DNA of 64,000 nt from Opitutus sp. (lineage in GTDB: Bacteria > Verrucomicrobiota > Verrucomicrobiia > Opitutales > Opitutaceae), in assembly GCA_024707325.1 (NCBI GenBank), contig JANPZY010000001.1, forward strand, positions 310,001-374,000, in the 5' to 3' direction. The notes under the pieces were generated by a model. It was given only the letters and a program-made list of their open reading frames with translations. It did no database searches and was not told the DNA's origin. The translations under genes and the position numbers were made by a program. Each line of letters starts with the position of its first letter. Position 1 is the first letter of the stretch. Positions 9,601-19,907 of the stretch are shown in pieces.

Positions 9601-10624
9601 CGGAGAGGTTGTGTTGAATCATGAGCCCGAGCAGTCCGATCCACCGCGGATCGAAACCGCTCGAGATGACTGCGTCGGAAACGATGATCTGGCGGGATTG
9701 CAGCCACGGCACCAACGCGAGCTCGAGTCGGCTGATGCCGAGCGCGTTCGCGATGGCGTTTTCCAGCCAAGTGAGCTTGGCCGGGAGCTGCGTGCACACG
9801 ATCTGCCCGACGGACATACCTGTCTGCACTTCGTAAAATCCGATCGAGGACTGGAGTTCCTTCAGCAGCTTCTTGATCAGCAGCGGGCCCATGCCCGTGA
9901 AATCGAAGGTATTCGAGAGAAACAGTTTTTTGGCCGACTCCTCATCCTTCAATCCGAGTTCTTTCTGCACCACGGGAATCATCGACTCGAGGCCATGTGC
10001 GATCGGCCGCGACGCCTCCACGCCACCGCTCGACACGATGAACGAGTGCGTCACGTCCGCACCGATCTCGAGCACCAGCGTCGGCGACTTGGACTTGGTA
10101 AACTTCAGATAGTCGGACAGCGCGCCCAGCATCGCCACCGATCCCAGCTCCAACCGCTCCGGGTAAATCGTGTTCTCGAGCAGTCGATCCTGGATCGCGG
10201 TCACGTCATCCGCGGGCAAACCGCAGAACAGCGTCTCCTTCTGGACCGCGCGGTTCACGTCGAAATCCGTGCCATCGGTCGCGTTGAGCACGTGCACCGT
10301 GTGTTTCTCGGCCTCGATGCGAAACTGCTGGCTGAGCACCTCGGCGAGATAGCCGGGCTCCTTCACGCGCTTCAGTTCGAGGCTCGCGCGGCGCACGAAC
10401 CGGCTCGCCGGATAGATGCCGCAACACGCATTGAGGTAGCCGCTCGGCGTTTTCTTGGGTTGCAGCGCTTTCACCGCCTCCGCGAGCGCGGCGGCATCGC
10501 CGGCCGGACACTCGCGCACTTCCTCGATCGTAAACGGAGCCACCGGAGCAGACGTCCTGGCCAACAGCGTCGTATGCTCGCTCTGCTCTACGAAGAAGCC
10601 TTTGGACTTGGCCGAAAAAAACAT
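9572..10624 (-). CDS. pilM: Pilus assembly ATPase-like protein PilM
   Basis: 350 residues beginning MFFSAKSKGFFVEQSE. It has the actin/FtsA-like layout of PilM, with a nucleotide-phosphate loop region around TLVLEIGADVTHSFIVSSGG and a late block LELALVPWLQSRQ. PilM is a cytoplasmic protein that binds the tail of PilN and couples the motor to the pilus frame. The ATG at 10622-10624 was chosen; an upstream frame extension is low in quality and lacks conserved character. It is the first gene of the operon, with about 205 non-coding bases before the next terminator. Confidence 0.75.
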   Translation of the reverse strand: MFFSAKSKGFFVEQSEHTTLLARTSAPVAPFTIEEVRECPAGDAAALAEAVKALQPKKTPSGYLNACCGIYPASRFVRRASLELKRVKEPGYLAEVLSQQFRIEAEKHTVHVLNATDGTDFDVNRAVQKETLFCGLPADDVTAIQDRLLENTIYPERLELGSVAMLGALSDYLKFTKSKSPTLVLEIGADVTHSFIVSSGGVEASRPIAHGLESMIPVVQKELGLKDEESAKKLFLSNTFDFTGMGPLLIKKLLKELQSSIGFYEVQTGMSVGQIVCTQLPAKLTWLENAIANALGISRLELALVPWLQSRQIIVSDAVISSGFDPRWIGLLGLMIQHNLSDAVAAETKD

Positions 10625-10829
10625 GCCGGAGTTGGAAGCAGGAAGAGGGGATTTTCGTCCGCCCAAAGGACGAGCTTCTTGCCAGTCAGAAGCACGTGAC
10701 CCGAGCGGCCGTCGGCGCAAGCCGGATGCGGAACTTCGGCAAACCGCAAGGGCTAGACAAGAGAAAACCCGGTTCTACCCCCGGTCGATTACCTATTTAC
10801 GGTTTCTTAAACATCCGTTCTGGAACAAA

Positions 10830-10859
10830 TAAAAAACCCGCCGCGGGTGCGGCGGGTCG
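10830..10859 (-). terminator. Rho-independent terminator of the small COX24-domain gene
   Basis: On the minus strand ACCCGCCGC and GCGGCGGGT form a stem with a short loop, followed by TTTTTTAT. It lies about 40 bases after the stop of the small basic protein. Confidence 0.88.
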
Positions 10860-10896
10860 GGAATTGGACCGAAAACGGCGGGCGACTACGCGCAGA

Positions 10897-10998
10897 TTAC
10901 TTCTGCCACGTGCGCTTCTTGTGCCGGTTCGACTTGAGGCGCTTCCGGCGCTTGTGCTTCGACATCTTTAACCGACGTTTCTTTTTCAGATTGCCCAT
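10897..10998 (-). CDS. AURKAIP1/COX24-domain small basic protein
   Basis: Only 33 residues, almost entirely Lys/Arg-rich: [20 protein letters not shown] and then [10 protein letters not shown]. This [16 protein letters not shown] core is the AURKAIP1/COX24 domain of mitochondrial mS38, which also occurs as a free-standing tiny protein in several bacterial phyla and is probably ribosome-associated. The start at 10996-10998 gives the whole domain. A strong terminator follows. The gene stands between addA and pilM on the same strand. Confidence 0.85.
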
Positions 10999-11089
10999 GA
11001 TTTGAGAGAATGAATGGAGCAACGTGCGGACCGGCGCGGACGCTGTAAAGCCAGAACTTAAGCCCCAGTAATCACCCTGAATCGAGCCA

Positions 11090-11221
11090 ATGTCCGCACC
11101 GTTTCGAGCCTGAGTGCGGACCGACTCGCGCCAGAGTCCGGACAGGGTCGAGCCAAGGTGCGCACACGGTCGCGACACGATGCGCACCGGGTCGCGACTC
11201 AGTGCGGCTCGGCCGGCGTCA
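11090..11221. repeat. 22-bp tandem repeat array A2
   Basis: Six units start at 11090, 11112, 11134, 11156, 11178 and 11200; a degenerate seventh may precede them (11068-11089). They share the unit of the other arrays. The last unit covers the stop codon of addA (11199-11201), so the final few residues of AddA come from repeat sequence. The rest of the array lies between addA and the small COX24-domain gene. Confidence 0.88.
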
Positions 11222-14200
11222 CCGCGCGCCATGAACCGATCGCGCTCGAATAAACCAACAGCTCCAACGCGCAACCGGGGAACTGCGGCGCAACGCTCGC
11301 GCCATACGCACTGAGCTGCGGCGCATACTCGGCCACGAGACGTTGCAGACACGCGTCGTCGCTCTCGCCGGACGCGCGACGGTTGGTCTTCCAGTCGACG
11401 ATGCGCAAGCGCTTCGCCGCCGGATCGTGCAATACGAGATCGATGACGCCATCGATCCACTCGCCCGGCGACAACGGCGCGAGCACGCCGAGTTCGGCCT
11501 GCCGCTGCCAGCGCGCATCGCGCAACTCTGACCACACGCCGCTCGCACGCAGACGCGCGAGTTCTTCGCGGCCGCGCTCGGCAAAACCTTCGCTCACCGC
11601 TCGCGTCAGTGCGCGCTCGAGATAGGCCGTGACGATCTCGTCGTCCGCCGTCCACGGCATGAACTCCATCGTCTCGTGCCACCACGTGCCATACGCGACG
11701 GCCTCCTCCCCTCGCCCGAGCGGCATCGGCGCATCGAGTCCCGATTCGTGACGCACCGCGCGCACCAAATCGGGCTTGTGCGCCAACTGGTGTGGCAACA
11801 ATCGCCGCGGCAAAGGCGACAGCGCGGCGACGGCCAGCTCGGGCTGCGTCTCCACACGTTGGATACGCTCCGCGCCGATTCCGCTTTCGGCCGCCGTATC
11901 CTTTTCGGCAACCGGCTCAAACTCCGGCAGGTCGTCCGCGCGGATGCCCCACAGTTCGGCGAAACTCGGGCTTGTTCGCTGCCGCCCGCCAAATCCGTCC
12001 GCAAATGGAATCAGCAGCGTGCGCCGCGGCCGGGTGAGGGTGACGTAGAGCAAACGGGTCAACTCGCGGTAGCGTTCGCGTTCGCGCGATTCGCGCGTGT
12101 CCGCCGGCATGCTCGCTTGATCGAAGTATACCTGCGGTCCGCTCGCGTCGCGCACGAGTTTCAAACCGCGATCCGGGGCCTGGCCGATACCGCGCCAAAG
12201 TCCGAGCACGATCACGACCGACCATTCGAGGCCCTTCGCGGAGTGCGACGTGAGCAGGTTGATCGCGTTGCTCGTCGGCTTGCCCGCGGGACGTCCGTCG
12301 TCGATGCAGCTGAGCAGCTCATCGAGCCACGCACGCGGACCGGAACCGTCGAGTCCCATCTGCGCCGCGAGCGCGAGCAGCCGATCCAGCTCCTCCGAGA
12401 GTCCGCCGGTCGGATCGATGCGCCACGCTTTCTCGCGCAACGCACACGCCGCGACCAGCTCCTCGGCAAACCTCGCCAGCGCGAGCCCCTCGTCGTTGAA
12501 CCGGAGCACGAACGGTCGCAGGCATTCGAGTGCTTCGCGCAGCGGACTCGGGTGAATCGTCGGCTCCTCCCAGGCAAATTTCCCGTGCAAGCGGAGTTCG
12601 GCCGCGAGCAGCGCGTCGCTCACCGCGAAAACCTCGCGCAGCACGCCGTTCCACTCGAACGCGTTTTCCGGGTCCGCACAGGCGGCCAACAAACCCGTGA
12701 GCCACGCGTAAACAGGATTATCGCCGCAGCGCATTTTGCGTGTCTGCAATGCCACCTCGAGGCCCGCGCGCTCGAGACACTCGCGCGCGGTGAGCAGCCA
12801 CTCGTTGCGCGGCGCGAGCACGGCGACCTCGCCCCATGTCTCCACGCCGAGCGCAGCGGGGCCGTGCGCAGCGAGCCAGCAGCCAACCTGATTCGCTTCC
12901 GCCTCGAGCCACCCCTCGACTCCCGACGGCGCGGAATCGGGCAGCGTCAGCGGCAGACGCCCCACGCGGCCCTCGACATTGGCCGGACCCGCCGCGAGCG
13001 GAACGTATTCAACTTGTAGATACGGCGCCGGCGCGCCTTCGTCGGGCGGCAGGCCAAAGTTGTGCGGTTGCTCGGGCCCGAACGCCACGGGCAGCGTGCG
13101 ATTGAGCAGATCGATCACCGCGTGCGGCGCACGGAAGGTGACCTGAAACTCCAGCAGTTCGCCGCCGTTTCCTTCGCGGAAGGCCGCGAGATGCCTTGTG
13201 AAGTTTCCGATATCGGCGCGGCTGCCGTAGATCGCCTGCTGACCGTCGCCGACCATGCAGAAATGTCCGGGTCGCGGCGGACTGCCTTCGCCCGGCCACG
13301 TGCCACGCAAGGCGCCGGGTTCGCGCGCGAGTTCAACGAGCACGGCGAACTGCTGCGGATCGGTGTCCTGCGCTTCATCAAGAATGATGCGCCAGCCTTC
13401 GCGGCGGATACGGTCAAGCAGTTCCGCGTTTTCAAGCACGGCCATCGCGGCATCGATCTGATCCGCGTAGGTCTGCACGCCGCGCTGAAAACGCCACACG
13501 CGGTAGCGCTCCGCCAGCTCCGCACCGAGCGCGGCGGCGGCGTCAGCGAGCCAGCGCTTGAGTGGCGCCATCCACTCCGTCGCGGCTTCGACGATGGCCT
13601 TCGCGGAGCCGACCGGCTCATACAGCGGAAGAAACCCCTCGCCCTTCTCCCACGCCGCCTGCCACACGCGCGCAGCAGCCTGGCTTTTCTCAATGTTCGC
13701 GCGACCGGTTCCTTTCGGCACGACCGCGAACAAGCGCTCGCGAGCATTTTCGTTGGGGGCTGGCGGCGGTCCGGACGGACGGCGATGGCGCAGCGTCGCC
13801 GCCGTGGCCGCGTCGAGTTCGCGGGCGAAATCGAAGATTTCCTCGAGCGGCACGTGACGCAGAAACGCCTGCAATTCCTCGGGAGCGAGCACGGAGAACT
13901 GCATTTCGTCCTGCTCCACGAACTCCTCCCACAACATCGCATCGTCTTCCGCGACGACCTCGGGGTTCAGGTTGATGCCGAGCGTCTGCCCGTAGGTCTG
14001 CGCGAGCTTCAGGCAGAAACTGTGAATCGTGCCGAAGAACGCGCGCTCCAGATGATCCAGCGCCGAAAGATCGCCGCTGCCGCCTTCGCTCACGCGTCGC
14101 AACAACACCTGTCGCGCACGCTGGCCGATCTGCGCGGCGGCTTTCTTCGTGTAGGTGACAACGGCGGTCTTGCGCAGCAACTCCGCGCCGTTGGGCGACA

Positions 14201-14333
14201 ACGCCAGCGCAGCGAGCCGCTCCGAAATGGCGGTGGTTTTGCCGGAACCGGCGTTCGCGCTGACGGCGAAGTTCTGGTCCCACTCACTGCGGAAACGCTC
14301 GCGTGCGATCGCGTCGATCAACTCCTGGCTCAC
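11199..14333 (-). CDS. addA: AddA-like ATP-dependent helicase-nuclease
   Basis: 1044 residues, UvrD/RecB superfamily. Walker A ([16 protein letters not shown]) lies near residue 28, followed by helicase motif Ia ([12 protein letters not shown]). Walker B is [11 protein letters not shown], and [10 protein letters not shown] is motif III. Near the C-terminus [12 protein letters not shown] and IVDWKTNR form a PD-(D/E)xK nuclease of the RecB type. With AddB the enzyme processes double-strand breaks for homologous recombination, resecting to a Chi-like site. The start overlaps the stop of the adjacent addB-like gene by four bases. Its C-terminal codons and stop lie in a repeat unit of array A2. 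Confidence 0.88.
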
Positions 14334-15496
14334 GCGTCACCTCCCTCGCCGCCTACGTCGAACGTGCGCGCGAATTTTTCCTCGAGCACGGCCCACGCGA
14401 TCGGCGCGCTTGCGAGCGGCCACGTGCAGCCGACGGGCTCATAGTCCGAACGGTCGCGCGTGCGCGCACCGAACACGCCGCGCGTCAGCGCTTCGTCGAG
14501 CCAGTTCAATTTGTCCAAACCCAGCGACAACTCCGAGACATCGACACCGGCGATTTCGTCGAGGCCCGGCTTGATCATCCACACGCGTCCGCTGGCGGCG
14601 CCGAGCGAAGCCACCGCGGACAAATAAACGCCGAGCTGCAACGACGCACCCGTGCGCCCCATGCGTTCGGCGGAGAACTTCGGATCGCCGCCGGTTTTGA
14701 AGTCCACGATGTCCACGCGCGCGCCTTCCCAACTCGGACGATCGAGCCGCACGAGATCGAGCCGGCCGACGACGCGCAGTTCGCGCGACGGCAGTTTGAG
14801 CCGCGCGGCCTCGGGCAGCCACGCTTCCGTCGCTACATAGTCACCCGCTTCGATCGCATAGACGTTGCGCAGCAGGCCGTGACAAACGTGCGTCAGCTCG
14901 GCGAAAAACGAATCCCAATAACGATCCTCCGGCCAGCGCGCACGCAGACGCCGCAACGCGCGATCGAGCTCCGTCCGCGCCGCGTCTTCGCCCGGCATAC
15001 GGCCAAAACCTTTGTGCGCCGATTCGCCCGGCTGCAGCGCGGCGGCGAGCATCTCGTGCGCGAGCTGACCAAGGGCCTTGCGCCGCGCACGCGCGAGCGG
15101 TTCCCAATCGACGGGCCACACCTTCAACACCGATTGAAACCATAGCACCGCGGGATCGGCCACGCCCTGCTCGATCAATTTCGCCGAAAGTTTTTCGGGA
15201 GCGACGATCACTGGATCGCCGGCAAAGAAATACTCGTCGAACGGCCGCGTGGGATCGCGGCGCGCATTCCACACTTCGTGCCAGTGCTGCAGCTCCGGCC
15301 TGTCCTCCGCGACCGCGACCGGGCGCGACTGCGCGAGGCCAGCGAAGACCGCATCGAGGTCCGTCGCACCCGTCGTGCGAGCTTGCGACCATAGCACGCG
15401 CTCAAGCCAGCTGTTGGGCGAGAGCCGCAGTTCCGGTTCTTCTTCCGAGAAAAGCGCGGCGGAGAAAATCACGTGTTCGCGCGTGTCGCGCGCCAT
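14330..15496 (-). CDS. AddB-like protein, C-terminal nuclease part
   Basis: 388 residues with a PD-(D/E)xK nuclease fold of the RecB type: RELRVVGRLDLVRLD, then VDIVDFKTGGDP (about residues 232-265). In intact AddB this nuclease forms the C-terminal part. The start MARDTREHVIFSAAL resembles the late helicase motif of UvrD-like proteins that is normally internal. The upstream part lies at 15469-17262 in another frame, overlapping by 28 bases. The two are joined smoothly if the CTCTCTC (GAGAGAG at 15516-15522) loses one CT pair. Either addB is genuinely split or the sequence carries an indel; the combined length (about 976 residues) is typical of AddB. Confidence 0.75.
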   Translation of the reverse strand: MARDTREHVIFSAALFSEEEPELRLSPNSWLERVLWSQARTTGATDLDAVFAGLAQSRPVAVAEDRPELQHWHEVWNARRDPTRPFDEYFFAGDPVIVAPEKLSAKLIEQGVADPAVLWFQSVLKVWPVDWEPLARARRKALGQLAHEMLAAALQPGESAHKGFGRMPGEDAARTELDRALRRLRARWPEDRYWDSFFAELTHVCHGLLRNVYAIEAGDYVATEAWLPEAARLKLPSRELRVVGRLDLVRLDRPSWEGARVDIVDFKTGGDPKFSAERMGRTGASLQLGVYLSAVASLGAASGRVWMIKPGLDEIAGVDVSELSLGLDKLNWLDEALTRGVFGARTRDRSDYEPVGCTWPLASAPIAWAVLEEKFARTFDVGGEGGDA

Positions 15497-17262
15497 CGCG
15501 GCGAAAGCCAGACGCGAGAGAGCGCCGCGGCCTGATCGCTGGTAAACAGACCCAGCACGCCACCGCCTCGCTCTGTATTCAAAGTTTCACGACGCTCGTC
15601 CGGCAGCCACGGTCCGGCATCGCGACGCTCGGGCCAGATGCCGGCGTTGCTCTCGACCAATATCGTGTGCGACCACGCCAGCCCTTCGGCGCGACGCCGT
15701 GTGGCCAGAACGACACGTGCGAAATTGCCGCGTCCCGCGCCGCCTTTCACCGGCAGCGCCGCGGGCAGGAACGAGTCGAGCGTGGCTAGCACCGCGGTCG
15801 TGGGATACGTCGTTTCGTCGCCGGCCGCGAAGGCATCCAGCGCTCCCCAGCCTTCGGGCAGCTCGAGATCGAGTTTCTCGCCCACGGTGCGAAAACACTG
15901 CAGCGCGTCCGCGACCGAAATTTCCTCGGGCCACGCGGGCAGCAAAATCTCGGCAACGCGCGCGAGTTCGGACGCTTTTTCGCGCCACGTCTCGAGATGC
16001 GTCGCGACGGCATGCGACTGCCATTGATCGAAACTCCGTTCGCATTCGCGACGCGCTTCGGCCTGCGAAAGCGTCACACTGCCGATGGCGCGCAGGAGCG
16101 GCCAGAGCGCGAGCAGATCTTCGACGCGCGCGCCACGTTCGTAGAATTGGAGAATCGCGCGCTGCGCTTGCACGTCGACCGGAGGCGGACCGGCGGTTTC
16201 GAGCAGATCAACAAACGGCACATCGCGCGCCGCCAGCAACGACGCGAGCTGCAGGTGCGCAGCGTCCGCGCGCGGAAAAATCACCGCAATCGATTCCGCG
16301 CCGCGGGCGAGGAGATGCGAAATCTCGTCCGCGACGAGCCGCATCTCGTCGCCGCGCGTGCGGCCCACGAGCACGCTCGCGCGCTCCGCGTCGCCGTGTT
16401 CCCGCAGCCAGAGCGCGCCGACGGCTTCGCAGGTTTCCTCCGGATCGCCCGCATCGATCGGCTCCGGCTCGACCCCAAGCGCGCGGCTCCATTGCTCGAT
16501 CCACCGTTCGTCGAGATCAAACCGGCCGCGAAACTCCGGCTCGGGCAAAACGATCGTGACGTCGTCGCACCGTCGCACGAACGCGATCACGTTGAAAAAC
16601 TCACCCGCCGCCTCGGGGCCGAAACCCGTCACGAGCACGCGTCCGTCGATCCGCGGTGCGTCTTCCGACAAAGGCGCCAGTGCGGCATCGGCCGCCTCGC
16701 GTGACGCAAAGGTGTAGCCGCGGGCGTCGACCCACGCGGTGAGTTCGCCGAAGATCTCGCGCAGCGGCGGAAGCGCGAACGCGTTGGCGTCGTATCCATT
16801 TTTCAACAACGCGTCGAAATCATCGAGCGCCCGCTCGGGATCGCTTTGCAGGCTTTTCCAGAAACCCCACTCGGGCGATGCCGGTTCGAGCGGCGCGAGG
16901 CGCCGCGCCACGAGCGCGCGCAGACCGAGGAGCAACAGTTCGCGACCCATCGCGGGCCGCGGCTCGACCTGGTCTGCACCGGAGCCCGAACCGAGCGCGC
17001 GCCATTTTTGACGGGCCAGACCGGGCGTGAGAAACTCGGCCCCGACCAGCGACAGGTTGTCGATGATGCACCGCTGCTTGAACGCATGGGCCTGTCCGCG
17101 CGTGGGGACGATGATGTGCGAGCGCACCAGCCGGCCGCGTCCGGCTTCGAGCCATGGGCGGATAACACCGCTCCAGGCGGTGTCCGCATGCCGGGCGAGG
17201 TGGAGGGCGATGCGCGGTTGCAACACGCGGCGATTGAACGCGTGAACCGCGCGCCGGCTCAA
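15469..17262 (-). CDS. addB: AddB-like protein, N-terminal helicase-like part
   Basis: 597 residues beginning MSRRAVHAFNRRVLQPRIAL. It shows the AddB/Cas4-helicase type N-terminus (VPTRGQAHAFKQR, then LGSGSGADQVEPR), followed by a long helicase-like body; no intact Walker A lysine is visible, in keeping with the known loss of helicase activity in AddB of some lineages. The reading frame ends just after DQAAALSR, within the region that corresponds to helicase motif VI. The nuclease domain follows in another frame. It shares the operon with addA. The terminator of rpsT lies upstream. Confidence 0.75.
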   Translation of the reverse strand: MSRRAVHAFNRRVLQPRIALHLARHADTAWSGVIRPWLEAGRGRLVRSHIIVPTRGQAHAFKQRCIIDNLSLVGAEFLTPGLARQKWRALGSGSGADQVEPRPAMGRELLLLGLRALVARRLAPLEPASPEWGFWKSLQSDPERALDDFDALLKNGYDANAFALPPLREIFGELTAWVDARGYTFASREAADAALAPLSEDAPRIDGRVLVTGFGPEAAGEFFNVIAFVRRCDDVTIVLPEPEFRGRFDLDERWIEQWSRALGVEPEPIDAGDPEETCEAVGALWLREHGDAERASVLVGRTRGDEMRLVADEISHLLARGAESIAVIFPRADAAHLQLASLLAARDVPFVDLLETAGPPPVDVQAQRAILQFYERGARVEDLLALWPLLRAIGSVTLSQAEARRECERSFDQWQSHAVATHLETWREKASELARVAEILLPAWPEEISVADALQCFRTVGEKLDLELPEGWGALDAFAAGDETTYPTTAVLATLDSFLPAALPVKGGAGRGNFARVVLATRRRAEGLAWSHTILVESNAGIWPERRDAGPWLPDERRETLNTERGGGVLGLFTSDQAAALSRVWLSPRWRATRANT

Positions 17263-17296
17263 TCCAAAGCTCCGAAAAACCGCTCCCTGCCGGACA

Positions 17297-17329
17297 AAAA
17301 GAAAACCCCACGGCCGGAAGACCGTGGGG
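17297..17329 (-). terminator. Rho-independent terminator of rpsT
   Basis: On the minus strand CCCCACGG and CCGTGGGG form a stem with a short GC extension, followed by TTTTCTTTTT. It lies between the rpsT stop and the addB start. Confidence 0.87.
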
Positions 17330-17356
17330 CGAAAAGAGGAGGCAGAACTGCCGGCC

Positions 17357-17617
17357 TTACTTGGCGGCGAGATACTTCGCGACGTGCGACTTGGCGCGGG
17401 AAGCGACGTTGCGGTGCACGACGCCCGACTTCACGGCCTTGTCCATCGCGGAAGCGTAGGCGCTCGCGGCGGCTTTCGTCGCGGCGGCATCCGAGCCCTT
17501 CGCGGCCGTCTCCAGCTTCTTGTGGAGGGTCTTCAGACGGGTCTTCGTCATACGGTTGCGGATGGTAAGACGAGCGGACTTACGCGCGGCTTTGATGGCA
17601 GATTTCGTGTTGGCCAT
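17357..17617 (-). CDS. rpsT: 30S ribosomal protein S20
   Basis: 86 residues, Ala/Lys-rich, beginning MANTKSAIKAARKSARLTIR and ending GVVHRNVASRAKSHVAKYL. The start and the helical-hairpin pattern with KSA, KTAR-like and VHRN blocks are typical of bS20, a late-binding protein of the small subunit near 16S rRNA helix 44. The gene is alone, with its own terminator, as in most bacteria. Confidence 0.97.
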   Translation of the reverse strand: MANTKSAIKAARKSARLTIRNRMTKTRLKTLHKKLETAAKGSDAAATKAAASAYASAMDKAVKSGVVHRNVASRAKSHVAKYLAAK

Positions 17618-17746
17618 GATCGATGGAAAGATTGAAAGCCGGACAGAAACCCAAACCCGCGAGGGAGAGTCAACGGTTTTTTCGGACGCCCACCCGGGGG
17701 CGAATGAGGCTGGAGTTCAGCCTCGCTTGGCTTTTATTGCGGCGGA

Positions 17747-18427
17747 ATGACGAACTTCGGCACCCGGATCCGGCTGGTGGTGGTCGACGACAGCGCGTTG
17801 GTGCGCGAGGGGTTGCGGGCGGTGCTTTCGTCTCACCCCGACGCCGGCGGCATCGAGTTGGTGGGCGAAGCGGGCTCCGTGACGGCGGGCATCGAAGTCG
17901 TAAAACAACTGCGGCCGGACGTGGTGTTATTGGATATTCGTTTGCCAGACGGCACCGGGATCGAGGCCTGCCGGCGGATACTCTCGGCGGTGCCACACGT
18001 GCGGATCCTGATGCTGACCTCGATCGTGGACGACTCGATCGTGCTGGATGCGATCCGCGCCGGCGCGCACGGGTATTTGCTCAAGGAGATCGACAGTCGC
18101 GGCCTGCTGCAGGCGATTCGCGATGTCCATACAGGCAAATCCATCCTCGACCCCGCGGTGACCGCGCGAGTGATGCAGGTCGCCCGTTCGGGAGAAAGCG
18201 GTCGCGATGCGGTGGCGGCGCTTTCTCCGCAAGAAAAACGCGTGCTCGCGCTCGTCGCCGAAGGCTGCACCAACAAGGAAGCCGCCTCCCGACTCGGTCT
18301 TAGCGAAAAAACGGTGAAGAACTATCTCAGCACGGCGTTCGAGAAGCTCCATGTGACGAGCCGCGCACAGGCCGCTGCTCTTTACGTGCAGCAGACTCAT
18401 CGAGCCGAGGGGGCCAATCGGCCCTAG
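17747..18427 (+). CDS. NarL/FixJ-type response regulator
   Basis: 226 residues. The receiver domain (about 8-125) has the acidic pair VVDD (13-15), the phosphoacceptor Asp63 (VVLLDIRLPDG), a switch Thr91 and the invariant Lys113 (GYLLKEI). A LuxR-type DNA-binding domain (about 150-215) has LSPQEKRVLALVAEGCTNKEAA. It should bind DNA when phosphorylated. No histidine kinase lies beside it, so it is an orphan here. It precedes the minor pilin genes by 75 bases on the same strand and may regulate them; that is inference from position. It is divergent from rpsT. Confidence 0.9.
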   Translation: MTNFGTRIRLVVVDDSALVREGLRAVLSSHPDAGGIELVGEAGSVTAGIEVVKQLRPDVVLLDIRLPDGTGIEACRRILSAVPHVRILMLTSIVDDSIVLDAIRAGAHGYLLKEIDSRGLLQAIRDVHTGKSILDPAVTARVMQVARSGESGRDAVAALSPQEKRVLALVAEGCTNKEAASRLGLSEKTVKNYLSTAFEKLHVTSRAQAAALYVQQTHRAEGANRP

Positions 18428-18501
18428 TCGGCCTAGGGCCTAATCTCAGACCGCGCGGCCCTGACGCAGTCGTCCGCGGCTCGGCTATGCTCTGAAGCAT
18501 C

Positions 18502-19152
18502 ATGCCGTGCGCGCTCCGGTCCCGCTTACACCAAGAAAAAGGCACAACGCTCATCGAGGTGATGATCGCGCTGATCATCCTCACGACCGTGCTCATCGGA
18601 TTCTTGGGCGCGTTCGTGCAATCGCGGCGCGTGACCGAAGACAGCGTCATGCACGCGGCTGCCTCGTCGCTCATCTACGGCTTGGTCGAGCAGATCAAAG
18701 GCTTCGACTATACGACGCTGCTTCCCAGCACGGCGGTGGATCCCCACCAATCGTCCAAAGACTCTTTTCCGGGCGCGGGCTCGAAGGCGCCACCCTACGT
18801 GCGCGTGCGAGTGAATCAGGACCAGGTCACCTGGCTGCAGTGTGTTTATACACCCGCCCCCGGCGCGCCGCAGGGCCCGACCACGACGCCCGCCGCGTCC
18901 GCCACCGCCGCCAGCTTGGGCGTGCCCGACAACATCATCGGACCGCTCCCGCTTTCGAACGTCGCCGGCGCCGCGTCGCAGAGCCTGACGATGAACGTGT
19001 GGCTTTGGATCGACGAGATTCCCGACGTCGACCGTGACGTGACGGAGGTGAAACGCATCACCGTCGTCTATCGCTACTCCTATAACGACGGCCAACGCGT
19101 CCGCACCGCGATCGATCGCGAAGTCTTCCTGCGCACCCGCTACGACCAATGA
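18502..19152 (+). CDS. Minor pilin PilV-like (class III signal peptide)
   Basis: 216 residues with a prepilin leader: KG, then TTLIEVMIALIILTTVLIGFL, with Glu at position +5 after the expected peptidase cut site. The hydrophobic helix follows, then a variable C-terminal domain. Such proteins are processed by PilD-type peptidases and cap or initiate type IV pili. The end overlaps the next gene by four bases (ATGA). The PilV name is by position and the leader; closer assignment would need comparison. Confidence 0.8.
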   Translation: MPCALRSRLHQEKGTTLIEVMIALIILTTVLIGFLGAFVQSRRVTEDSVMHAAASSLIYGLVEQIKGFDYTTLLPSTAVDPHQSSKDSFPGAGSKAPPYVRVRVNQDQVTWLQCVYTPAPGAPQGPTTTPAASATAASLGVPDNIIGPLPLSNVAGAASQSLTMNVWLWIDEIPDVDRDVTEVKRITVVYRYSYNDGQRVRTAIDREVFLRTRYDQ

Positions 19153-19904
19153 GCCCCTCCCCCTTTCAACGCCGTTCCCCGGCTCAACGCGGCTACTCGC
19201 TGGTCGAGCTCATGGTCGCCCTCACCATCGGCGCGATCGTGCTCGCGGGCACGATGGGCGTGTTCATCGCAGGCATGCGCGCGATGTATCGCGACTCGAA
19301 GCGACTCGAGACCAACGCCTCGCTGCGCTACTTCATCGCGCAGGTTTCGAAGGAGACGCTCGATTCGACCGAGTTCTATGTTTTCCCGACCTACGAATCG
19401 CTCGATGGCTCGGTCAACCTCATCGACGACGTTTCCGCACTCGAGGCCGACGCCTACGGCACCTATCTCGCGTATGGCGACTGCCTCGTCCTTGCGACCC
19501 GGGTAGCCGCGAGCGACGAGACGTCCAACGTCCGGCAGTTCCGCATCTACTATCGCGTGCGCAAACCCAACGAGAGCGCCGCCGCGATCGCGCCGCTCCG
19601 CTACTACGAAAGCACCGACTACGGCACGACGGGCACGAACACGTCACTCACCGCGCTCGTGAACGCAGTGAACCTCAAACAATCGCCGCTCATCAGCGGC
19701 TCGCGCCAGATCGTCGCCCGCGCGCGCGGCCGGCCGGTCAACGGCTCGGAGACGGATTGTTACCCGATTTTCTCCACTGAATCGGCCACGGCCTCGCCGA
19801 CCAACGACAGCGTCTCGATCAACGTCGAGGTCATCAACGGCAACGCCGCCACCCACATGCTCTCCAGCAGCAGTTTCAACTACACGATCTCACCCCGGAA
19901 GTAA
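19149..19904 (+). CDS. Minor pilin PilW-like
   Basis: 251 residues. The leader RG, then YSLVELMVALTIGAIVLAGTM has Glu at +5 and a hydrophobic helix of the right length. The rest is a soluble domain. It sits between the PilV-like gene and the PilX-like gene, the usual PilV-W-X order of minor pilin operons. It overlaps the upstream gene by four bases and ends three bases before the next start. Confidence 0.8.
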   Translation: MSPSPFQRRSPAQRGYSLVELMVALTIGAIVLAGTMGVFIAGMRAMYRDSKRLETNASLRYFIAQVSKETLDSTEFYVFPTYESLDGSVNLIDDVSALEADAYGTYLAYGDCLVLATRVAASDETSNVRQFRIYYRVRKPNESAAAIAPLRYYESTDYGTTGTNTSLTALVNAVNLKQSPLISGSRQIVARARGRPVNGSETDCYPIFSTESATASPTNDSVSINVEVINGNAATHMLSSSSFNYTISPRK

Positions 19905-19907
19905 GCC

